A stretch of 64,000 nt of DNA from Kappaphycus alvarezii (taxonomy: Eukaryota; Rhodophyta; Florideophyceae; Gigartinales; Solieriaceae), in NCBI GenBank assembly GCA_002205965.3, contig NADL03000748.1, positions 496,001 to 560,000 on the forward strand, in the 5' to 3' direction. A program made the translations under genes and the position numbers. Each line of letters begins with the position of its first letter. The stretch's first letter is position 1. Of this stretch, positions 56,621-64,000 are shown piece by piece. The notes under the pieces were generated by a model that made no database searches, was not told where the DNA came from, and was given only the letters and a program-made list of their open reading frames with translations.

Positions 56621-58058
56621 GCAGCGGGACTTCGTACTGGCAGTCCAGGCCCGCAGCGCGAGCAACGTGGTAGGCGAAAACGTTGCGTAGCGAGTTGTGG
56701 CGGTGCGGGCGGCCGAACCCGGCAGGGCAAAGGTCCGCCGCGTGGTCTCCAAGTGCGTCCATAGTTTGGTTGCAGTGGGCGCAGGTGAGCGGGCGGGAGT
56801 CGTCATATACGGGGAGGCCGAGGTGCCGGCGGATCATGGTCTGCCAGTGCGCCGAGGACACCACCGTAGCGGTTGTGGGGTGAGCGATGAGAAAAGCGGC
56901 GGCGGGGCTGTTCCGGAACGCCAGGCCACGAATCCGATGTCGAACTTCTTGAGTGCTGTGCTGAGCCGGGTTGGGGTGTGTCACCCATGAGTCATCACGC
57001 CAGTAGACCCTTGCCTGTGCCTCCTGCTGCACACCATTTAAGAAGGTTTGGAGGTTGGATGGTTTGGCAGCAAGCAGGCTTGGGTCAAATGGGCCAATGT
57101 CGACGGAGTACGGGCGCCCAGGGATGCATTGCAGGAAGTCACGGATTCGCGGCAAGGCTTGTCGGACCAGGAACGCTCTGTCACCCCGGTATCGGTGACC
57201 AGAGACGGCGGCAGAACGTTGCGTGGTGTACGATGCTGACCTCTCACGTGCCGGAACCGCGTCGATGATACTAGCTGCGACTGAGCCGTGTAGAAACGGG
57301 GAGATGAGGGTGAAACCCTGACCTCCGTGTCGAATCGGTAGCGTGACTTGGTCCCATGCAGCGTCTGTGAGGGCGATCCCGTGTAGCTCCGAGTAAGACG
57401 ACCTCTGCAGGGCGTCAAAGGCTTGTGCAGCGGGGGCCGAGTGTTGTGGGTCGGCGAGCCGGAACGCGTGGGTGACGAGGCATGCCGACGCGCACAGCCG
57501 GTGCATGTGGAAACGGGCGCGGGGGTCACGAACGTGAGTCAGCAGTCGGAGGGTGCGGTGGCACCCCTCGACCTTGCCCCGTAGGTATGCGTCAGTGAAG
57601 GCCCGGTTGCCCATCGGCGCTCCTAGGAGCTCGAAGCCGTCGCGCGAGCACTCGGACAGAGGAAACTCGCGGAGGAATTCCGTGCGGTCCGGCAGGAGCG
57701 TGTTTGGCCAGTGAATGCGCGTCTTCCTCGCGTTGACGTAGAGGCCGACAGCCGGACCCTCAGCCTGCAGGAGGCGGAGAGCACGGCGCAGACCCTGGAG
57801 TGTCCCGATGAGGGTCCCGTCGTCTGCGTACCATTGATTCAGCACGATGTTGCTGTCCTCGGCGATTTTCCGGATTAGTGGTTGAATCGTGAGGGAAAAC
57901 AGCAACATACTGGCTGGGTCGCCCTGCTGGGTGCCCTGAGCACTCGAGATGAGCGTGTTCTGGCGATTCGGTATAAGCAACGGTGGCTGAGTACGACCAT
58001 ATATCATATTCACGAAGCGGGCCAGAGAAGGAGCGAGTGCTGGAAGTTGGGACAGCAT
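56583..58058 (-). CDS. Copy D: reverse transcriptase, thumb and zinc motif
   Basis: 491 residues. It opens with SLARFVNMIYGRTQPPLLIP, then SSAQGTQQGDPASMLLFSLT, LNQWYADDGTLIGTLQGL with the catalytic Asp pair, FELLGAPMGNRAF, DPRARFHMHRLCASAC, IRHGGQGFTLI, GLAFRNSPAAAFLIAHPTTA and the zinc motif C-x2-C-x8-H-x4-C (CAHCNQTMDALGDHAADLC), then PHRHNSLRNVFAYHVARAAG and QYEVPLLV. The last about 8 residues are out of frame. The start is a truncation point, not a natural start. The first RT motifs are missing, so this copy is inactive. Confidence 0.88.
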   Translation of the reverse strand: MLSQLPALAPSLARFVNMIYGRTQPPLLIPNRQNTLISSAQGTQQGDPASMLLFSLTIQPLIRKIAEDSNIVLNQWYADDGTLIGTLQGLRRALRLLQAEGPAVGLYVNARKTRIHWPNTLLPDRTEFLREFPLSECSRDGFELLGAPMGNRAFTDAYLRGKVEGCHRTLRLLTHVRDPRARFHMHRLCASACLVTHAFRLADPQHSAPAAQAFDALQRSSYSELHGIALTDAAWDQVTLPIRHGGQGFTLISPFLHGSVAASIIDAVPARERSASYTTQRSAAVSGHRYRGDRAFLVRQALPRIRDFLQCIPGRPYSVDIGPFDPSLLAAKPSNLQTFLNGVQQEAQARVYWRDDSWVTHPNPAQHSTQEVRHRIRGLAFRNSPAAAFLIAHPTTATVVSSAHWQTMIRRHLGLPVYDDSRPLTCAHCNQTMDALGDHAADLCPAGFGRPHRHNSLRNVFAYHVARAAGLDCQYEVPLLVRERISAPRTF

Positions 58059-58217
58059 TGACTGGCGATCAACGCGGCACCTGGTGTTATCCGCCGCCGT
58101 ATCTACCAGCGACTGAGTTGCACCCTCTGGTCATCCATTGCTCAAGCTATCCTGTCCCGAGCCCCGATGCGCATGGACGACCGGGTACATCCGGTTAGAT
58201 TTTAGCCGTATAGTTAG
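58059..58217 (+). mobile_element. 3'-end fragment of an RLE LINE, plus strand (copy G)
   Basis: About 160 bp coding VIRRRIYQRLSCTLWSSIAQ, AILSRAP and VHPVRF, ending in the tail TTAGCCGTATAGTTAG (58202-58217). It is a separate copy, since its protein differs from copy D's at several positions. With D it forms a 2.1-kb unit whose two ends are inverted copies of the same 3' terminus. Confidence 0.8.
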
Positions 58218-58421
58218 GACGTGCGTACGACGTGCGCAGTCCCCAGTAGATACTGAATGCATTAAACTTATTCAAATTTAATTTTGTAGCGACTTCAATG
58301 TGTGGGGAAAAAGTGGGGTGTTTTAATGATTGAAAAATAGGTTAGCCTACTATATTCCGCAGCGCATCAAATAATTGGTAGCAGTCGGCATCGACTAACC
58401 GAGAAACGGAATTAATCCGGT
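58218..58421. other. AT-rich spacer or 3' UTR of copy E
   Basis: About 200 bp with lower GC than its neighbours on both sides. No motif was recognised. It may be the 3' UTR of copy E. Confidence 0.4.
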
Positions 58422-59465
58422 TTAAGTCACTAGAAGGCTTGACTCGATGCCAGCTAGCAGGCAGGCCGCGTTGGACGTGGCAGCGGCCGCAGCGTGCCTT
58501 TGCATGAATATCCCGCGAACTTTCCCGTATGATTCCGTGGCCCTGACTGCAACTCTTCTTGCCACTTCGGTTATGACGGCGTAAGCGTCTGGATGCCAAC
58601 CGCCGAGAGTGGATATGGGCACGGGGACGAGTCTGCCTCGAGAGGAAGTAGCAGTGAAGGGTTGATACATTCTGTGGTTCGCCGCTCGGGCTGCGTTAAG
58701 TGAGGTCAACGGGTTGAACGTGTTGACTTTCCTGTTCGATGGCGCGAGAGGATTGACAAAGGTGATGTCGAAGAAGTCAGTCCCTCCGCGGCTTCCCATT
58801 GCCCGAATATCCGGTCTCGTGCGGTGGAGGCCCTCTCGTGGCTCTACGACGGGATGACGGGCGGCTTTGCCCAGGTCCCTAGCCAAAAGATTCATTTGCC
58901 GGTCGTGACGAATGCTCCTGTGGGGGCCGTGGAGGCAGTGGAGGAGATGGTCACCATAGGCGTCCAACGTGTGAGGGCAATTTGCTCTTGGGCATGGTGT
59001 GCCAGGAGCAAACAGCGGGACTTGGCAGTGATATCGGAGCCACTGGGAAAATTGCCGGGCCTCGATGTGCGTTTGTAGTCCGGGACATGGCGCACAGTAT
59101 ACCCACTCTTTGGAGCCCGGAAGCCCCATAGATGCGCGGAACGCTTGCCTCCTGCAGTCTCCAGTGGGAATCGCCTGTTGCACTGCCTCATGAGAAGCAT
59201 CCGTCAGTGTCTTCTGCAGTGGTTTTTTTTGAGAGCAGAGCACGTTGAACGGAATGATCTTGGACGGTAGGCAAGACAGGGACCATTTCCGATAGGCGCC
59301 CACGGCAGCGGCATATGTTCCCAGGGGCTTGATTGGCGGTGGCAAGAAGTGTCTGGTCAGCTTGTCCGTTGCCGAGCTTGACGCGAGGAAGGCTGCAGGG
59401 GCGATAGTTTTCGCGGAGGTGAGCCCTATTCCCAATGAGGGTTTTTGTGGGTCCTCGGCTTGACC
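58422..59465 (-). mobile_element. 5'-truncated RLE-type RT protein, second lineage (copy E)
   Basis: About 345 codons without interruption. Contents: SLGIGLTSAKTIAPAAFLAS, MGLPGSKEWVYCAPCPGL, a zinc motif C-x4-C...YGDH-x3-C, SIRHDRQMNLLARDLGKAAR, VEPREGLHRTRPDIRAMGSR and GGTDFFDITFVNPL (E ... RPDI ... D-I-T nuclease pattern), then the C-terminal block LVPVPISTLGG and SNAACLLAG. It differs from copies C/D/F (ARxDITFVNPL, other C-terminus) and resembles copy J. The open frame continues to 59636, but the part beyond about 59465 is antisense to copy F. The RT proper is absent. Confidence 0.8.
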
Positions 59466-59526
59466 GGCAACGATTAGCGCTGGTCGATCCCGACCACCGC
59501 TAATCGTCCCAAACCGGGAGAAGACG

Positions 59527-60300
59527 ATGCTTTCTAGCGCCCAGGGAACCCAGCAAGGGGACCCTGCGAGTATGCTGTTGTTCTCGTTGACGATACAACC
59601 GCTCATCAGGCGGGTCGCCGTCGAGGAGGGTATCATTTTAAATCAGTGGTACGCCGACGACGGTACTATCATTGGATCACTTGAGGGCCTACGGCGAGCA
59701 CTACGGTCCCTAGCGCTCTACGGTCCGTCATACGGTCTGTTTATTAACCCTCGCAAGACACGCATCTCCTGGCCGCACACTCCGCCAGCTGACCGCGCTG
59801 CTTTCCTGGCCGAGTTCCCGCTTGCAGAATGCGCCGGCGATGGTTTCGAGCTCCTCGGGGCCCCGTTGGGTAACGCTGCTTTCACGAAAACATTCTTACG
59901 CAGCAAGGTAGAGGGGTGCCGTCGCACCCTGGCGCTGCTGGAAAGGGTCCAAGACCCCAGGGCCCGCTTCCACATGCACCGCTTATGTGCATCCGCATGC
60001 CGGGTGCTTCACGCCTTTCGGCTTGCGGACTCTCAGCATGCCGCGGAGCCTGCACGGGAGTTCGACTCCGTGCAGCGAGCCGCTTACGGCACGCTCCATA
60101 AGGTCCCCCTCACCGACGACGCATGGGAACAAGCTTGTCACCCCCTCCGTCTCGGGGGACACGGGTTCTCAAGGATTGGCCCTGCACTGCACGCGGCTGT
60201 CGCCGCCAGCATTCTGGAAGCTGCCCCCGCCCGCCTACGCACCGCAGACTATGCAACACCCGCTCCGTCGCCGTCCTTGGGAAACAGGCAAGGGGCGATC
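59527..60300 (+). CDS. Copy F: reverse transcriptase core
   Basis: SSAQGTQQGDPASMLLFSLT, IILNQWYADDGTIIGSLEGL, YGLFINPRKTRISWPH, FELLGAPLGNAAFTKTF, RARFHMHRLCASACRVLHAF, PLRLGGHGFSRI. YADD is intact. The frame is lost near 60280-60290 and the protein continues in the frame of 60123. The start is the truncation point of the copy. Confidence 0.87.
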
Positions 60301-60950
60301 GACACTTCCTCGTCAACCAGGCACGCCGGCCCCTGCGCGATTTCGTCCGACAGATCCAAGATGACCCGTTTGCCACCGACCTAGGCCCCTTTGAACCCGC
60401 CTCCCTTGCCGCCATGCCCGTCAACCTGCAATCTCACCTAAATCGGGCGCAGCAAGAAGCCAGGGCAAAGGAGTTTTGGGAGGATGAACTATGGAAGAGA
60501 GTGCCACATCCCAGCTGCCACGCCGACACGTCCACACGTCGCCGGATTCGAGGCTTGGCCTTCCGTAACTCCGGTGCGGCGGCGTTCTTATGGGCCCACC
60601 CCACAACGGCGACGAAAGTGTCATCAGCACACTGGAGCATCATGCTGCGCAGGCACCTCGGTCTCCCAGTCTACACAGACTCGGTGCCATTGAAATGCCA
60701 CCACTGCCAGCAGGACATGGATGTCCTCGGTGACCATGCCGCCGACCGCTGCGTCTCAGAGTTCGGGCGCATTCACCGCCACAACTCCGTTCGCAATGTG
60801 TTCGCGTGGCACGTGTTCCGCGCCGGCCTTGACTACGAGTTCGAAGCTGAGAATCTCCTCCCCGGGACGGACTACAGGCCCGCTGACATTCTCCTCGTGC
60901 ATCCCCCCCGTGACCCTGAAGCTGCCTACCAGACCGACCCATTGCATGTG
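60290..60950 (+). CDS. Copy F: zinc motif and endonuclease-like domain
   Basis: GDRHFLVNQARRPLRDFVRQ, LAAMPVNLQSHLNRAQQEAR, IRGLAFRNSGAAAFLWAHPT, MLRRHLGLPVYTD and the zinc motif C-x2-C-x8-H-x4-C (CHHCQQDMDVLGDHAADRC). Then IHRHNSVRNVFAWHV, LDYEFEAENLLPGTDYRPAD and ILLVHPP. The following D-V-x-V strand lies in another frame after a shift near 60935. This domain order is that of R2-like elements. Confidence 0.82.
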
Positions 60951-61380
60951 ACGTCGCCGTCAAGTCTCCGTTCAAGCAGACCTCCATCACCAAAGCGACG
61001 CAAGTCGCCGGTGGGGCTTCCGCCCTTATGCACCATCGCAAGATCCAGGACCTACAGCACAAGCTGTCAAGGCGCCTGGTCCCGCCTCTCTGCCCTCCCG
61101 CGACCCAGGTTTCCGATTCCAACCTCTAGTTTCCGACTCCGTCGGTGCCCCTTCTCCGGATACCGCATTATCTATCGAAGAGTTTGTGCCACATTTAGCC
61201 ACGAAATGCCACACCTCGGACGCTACGATTTGCACACGCATCTACCAGCGTATCAGTTGCACTTTGTGGTCGTCGGTGGCTATGGCCATCATATCGCGGG
61301 CCCCACTGCACCTGACCGATGTGGTCCATCCAGTTAGCTCGTCACTGAGCAGTCGGTCAGTCGGTGTACACTCAAGATAA

Positions 61381-61816
61381 GTAAAAATAGTAAAAGATTC
61401 TCTTGCAATTGGAGTTCTCGGAAGACTTTGTGGAGTCCTTCAATGAGTTGTACATACAATTAAAGTGTGTCATGCAGTACAAATTAAAGTGTGTAAAGTA
61501 ATTTCTAATGATTATAATTAAGTAATGGTAAAATGGTAAAGTATCCCCATAAATCGGAGATCAACTTGTTGCTTTTTCTTGGACAGCCTGTTTCCTGCTC
61601 TCCACAATTACCATAGGCTGCTGAACATGCCCTTTTCACCAATTTTCTCCGAACCATTCGTCAATTAGTCGCCCTACAGAATTCAATTAACGTCCATCCT
61701 TTCCATTCGCCCAATACCGAACCAGCAATGCCACAACCTCAACCTCCCGCCTACCCTTAACCACTCTGCCACCAATCACCCCCTCCCAATCCAGACGCAT
61801 TCCGTAATCAGTCATC
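61381..61816. other. Spacer between copy F and the HEAT-repeat gene; putative promoter region
   Basis: AT-rich at first, then strongly C-rich and pyrimidine-rich in the last 130 bp before the ATG. No TATA box stands out. A minus-strand frame (61687-62019) is a shadow of the gene's GC-rich 5' end. Confidence 0.5.
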
Positions 61817-62926
61817 ATGCAACCCGCATTCCTAACCCCAACTTTTCCCTTCCTATCCCCACATCGCCAAGCAACCTCACGCCGCGCCGTATCCCGCGCT
61901 TTGCCCGTCCACATATCCCTATCCACCGCATGCGCCGTCTCACCAAGCACCACAACCCCTACTGCCCCCCCACCCATCCCTCCTTCCCCGATTGACTCCC
62001 AATCCACGGACGCCCTCATTCGTCAACTCTCCGACCTTTTACCTACCAATTCCCCCATCCCCGATGAAACTCTCACTTCAATGGTTCTCCATCTCGCAGA
62101 TTCCCGCGGTATGTCCCGTCTCTCACTTGTAGAATCCTTTGGCTTGATTGGGTCTGCCGCCGTGCCAACGCTTCTTAACGCCTTATCGAATAATCCCAAC
62201 CCGGTAATTCGTCGCTCTTGTGCGAAAGCGCTTGCGAAAATTGGCGACCCTATGGCCACCCAGCCGCTTCTTCATGCCTTAGTTCACGATGACGATACCG
62301 TAGTGCGCTCGTCGTCTGCTGGCGCGTTGGCACGAATGGGGACACAAGCAGTTGCGCCGTTGCTGGAGTTGATTTCAGATCCTGGGGTAAATATGACGGC
62401 GAAGGGGCATGCGGCATGGGCCATTTCATTTATGCAAGGGGATGCGGGCGATACCTTGTTTGAAAGCGTCAAACATTCGAATCAGGATGTCAGGATTGCG
62501 GTTGTGTCTGCATTGGGTGCTGTGGCAATGGGTGATGCGTTGCCGATGATGGGGGGGAATTCGGACGATGATTGGGGGGAGGACGAGGGGGAGGGAGGGT
62601 GGAAGGGGGATATGAGACAGCGTGCAGTGGAGGCTATGAGAACAGCAATGGGGGATGAGAGTGCGGAAGTGAGGGCAGAGGCGGTCACCGCATTGGCCAA
62701 TGCGGGATGTGTTGAGGAGACGGAGAGGATTTTGGCCATGTTGACAGATGAGAATGTTGAGCTGCGAAGATGTGCGGCGTTGGCCTTGATGAAACTAGGA
62801 CTCGTCAGCGTGGTGCCAAGACTCAGGGAGGTCCAACAGGACGAGAATGAAGATTCCGGCGTTCGGAGCGTGGCAAAGTTGGCGGCGGATTGCTTGCTAC
62901 GGGACAACGAGGATGTTTGGGATTGA
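61817..62926 (+). CDS. HEAT-repeat protein, NblB/IaiH (bilin-lyase-like) family, probably plastid-targeted
   Basis: 369 residues, uninterrupted, no intron. The first about 55 residues are rich in Ser, Thr, Pro, Arg and Ala with almost no acid and have Phe near the start (MQPAFLTPTFPFLSPHR), as expected of a red-algal plastid presequence. From about residue 68 short alpha-helical HEAT/PBS-lyase repeats follow, with SLVESFGLIGSAAVPTLLNA, VIRRSCAKALAKIGDP, DDTVVRSSSAGALARMG and TAKGHAAWAISFM; these are signatures of the cyanobacterial NblB/IaiH family linked to phycobilisome turnover and bilin proteins. An acidic, Gly-rich loop (NSDDDWGEDEGEGGWKGD) interrupts the repeats at about 246-264. The start is the first ATG of the frame, preceded by a pyrimidine-rich stretch. 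The family assignment is firm for the repeats; the exact role (chromophore lyase, phycobilisome disassembly or other) is inference. Confidence 0.8.
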   Translation: MQPAFLTPTFPFLSPHRQATSRRAVSRALPVHISLSTACAVSPSTTTPTAPPPIPPSPIDSQSTDALIRQLSDLLPTNSPIPDETLTSMVLHLADSRGMSRLSLVESFGLIGSAAVPTLLNALSNNPNPVIRRSCAKALAKIGDPMATQPLLHALVHDDDTVVRSSSAGALARMGTQAVAPLLELISDPGVNMTAKGHAAWAISFMQGDAGDTLFESVKHSNQDVRIAVVSALGAVAMGDALPMMGGNSDDDWGEDEGEGGWKGDMRQRAVEAMRTAMGDESAEVRAEAVTALANAGCVEETERILAMLTDENVELRRCAALALMKLGLVSVVPRLREVQQDENEDSGVRSVAKLAADCLLRDNEDVWD

Positions 62927-64000
62927 CGCATTGGTGTGGTTTTCGGCCCGGGGCAAAAGTCTGCAACAACTAGGGCAATGCACGATAGCGTGTAAGGGTG
63001 GCTCTCGAGTAGACTTTGATCCCGAGATTTTCCGTTTGCACCATCGTCATGTGCGAGTAACGGTTAGTTTTTGCCAAATCAGGCTTGGATGAATAGTCAG
63101 GTCACCCCGTATGCTGAGACCGCGATTAACCGAGGACGAAGCACGGAGTGAAGGTCTGGCTTTTTGCATATTGTGGAATCTCATTTGTAAATCCATCTGC
63201 GGCTACCGCTCTGCGGTAAGTGTTACGAGATATGTGACTAACGTTACAACAGTTGCAAGGGCTCCCCATGTGATTGCCGTACCCTGCAGCCCCCCTGGCA
63301 GACCCACAGACCTTGAGCCCCTTTGGGAGACGCGATCGTGTAGAACTATGTAACGAAATAGTATGGAATTACTGCATCCATGCAACCAGTGCGAGCGTTA
63401 TCCCTACAGATGAAGTTGATGGTACAAAATTCAAGGCGTGTGCGATGACTTACTCATTTCGAAGCCCAGGTGCTCATTCAGCGACCGGCTTTTTATTCAG
63501 TCGGCGAAATGACTCAATAGAATGAACCGGGATGTGCCATACGGAGATGGAGACCGGGTCGCCAAGAATCTCGGGCACGCTCACGGTGAAAAGGCCTGAA
63601 AACAGTAAGCAATTCTTACAAAGTATTGTCTGCGAACTTACTGCAGTTATGACGTGGCTACAGAAGTTGCGACTAATCATGTTGCGCATGGTTGGGGACA
63701 TTGGGGCTGTACTCTTCACATGCCTGGTAACTACACTCTTAACTGTAGAGAGCACTATGAACCCGTAGAGACGCCAGCACAGTTATCTGTATACTTGTCC
63801 GCAAGATCGATTCGGAATACTTTAAAAGTGGTCACAAAACGTGAAGATCAGAGTTTAAGATAAAGTCATTACCGTGTATCACCTGAGCCCTGCATCGGCC
63901 GCGTTGCAAAACCATATACCGATGAGACGAGAGTGCTGGCCGCAAATTTCAAAGTACAATATGAACACTACATTCCTAGTTTGTTTCCTCAACGAGCAGC
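62927..64000. other. No recognisable gene
   Basis: The frames at 63111-63353, 63274-63525 and 63532-63768 (+) and 63474-63755 (-) have no recognised family. The first part is presumably the 3' UTR of the HEAT-repeat gene. Confidence 0.5.

Larger units (their letters stand above)
56124..58058 (-). mobile_element. 5'-truncated RLE-type LINE (copy D)
   Basis: Minus strand, from inside RT (58058) to the tail TTAGCCGTATAGTCAG (56139-56124). GC-rich. The coding part is one 491-codon frame followed by a frameshifted endonuclease part and a further shift in the last block (YQRISCTLWSS, VPDVEHPVSS). The 5' end meets a plus-strand 3'-end fragment (copy G) head to head. Confidence 0.85.
59466..61380 (+). 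mobile_element. 5'-truncated RLE-type LINE (copy F)
   Basis: Starts inside RT (GRSRPPLIVPNREKT-like codons near 59485) and runs to about 61380. Two long frames carry RT (59527-60384) and zinc/endonuclease (60123-61337). The C-terminal block YQRISCTLWSS, HLTDVVHPVSS is at 61230-61340. Its tail after HPVSS (GTACACTCAAGATAAG) differs from the TTAGCCGTATAG tail of D, G and H, so it is probably a distinct subfamily. It lies head to head with copy E. Confidence 0.83.

Noticed and set aside
59466..59636. N-terminal 57 codons of the minus-strand ORF ending at 58422
   Set aside because: They are antisense to the GTQQGDPAS block of copy F; the real copy E sequence begins below about 59465.

Overview
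The window looks like nuclear DNA of a photosynthetic eukaryote with short introns, most probably a red alga. The grounds are an intron-containing SUZ12/VEFS-box Polycomb gene, and an intronless HEAT-repeat protein of the cyanobacterial NblB/IaiH bilin-lyase-like family whose N-terminus looks like a plastid presequence. No bacterial operon, ribosome-binding site or CRISPR is visible. The species assignment is inference.

Only two host genes are convincing: the SUZ12-like gene (27.36-29.27 kb, +, four exons) and the NblB/IaiH-like gene (61.82-62.93 kb, +). A weak hypothetical frame lies at 29.6-30.3 kb (-). Long stretches (about 14.5-27.2 kb and 31.2-37.5 kb) are AT-rich and show no recognisable gene.

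Most of the rest is transposable elements. Two related Ty3/gypsy chromoviruses are bounded exactly. Element A (4518-8531, -) has two 502-bp LTRs that read identically and a GGAAG target duplication; it has lost gag, protease and the front of RT. Element B (37552-44583, +) has two 516-bp LTRs and a GTTGC duplication, and all domains are recognisable: an extra 5' ORF with two U1/JAZ-type zinc fingers, gag with a zinc knuckle, protease, RT, RNase H, integrase and a C-terminal chromodomain. Both share a primer-binding site, a polypurine tract and an ORF1 frame with no AUG.

Other elements are a decayed Ty1/copia pol (45.8-49.2 kb, +), a Tc1/mariner transposase relic (50.65-51.25 kb, +), a pogo/Tigger relic (13.1-14.3 kb, -), a possible Harbinger relic (1.7-1.9 kb, -), and many copies of non-LTR retrotransposons with a C-terminal zinc motif plus restriction-like endonuclease. 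The last group forms a GC-rich nest at 51.4-61.4 kb, with more decayed fragments at 3.0-4.1 and 10.1-10.4 kb. Three copies of one lineage end in the same non-poly(A) 3' tail motif.

Several frameshifts in A and B fall in short homopolymers, so part of the apparent decay may be consensus-sequence error.
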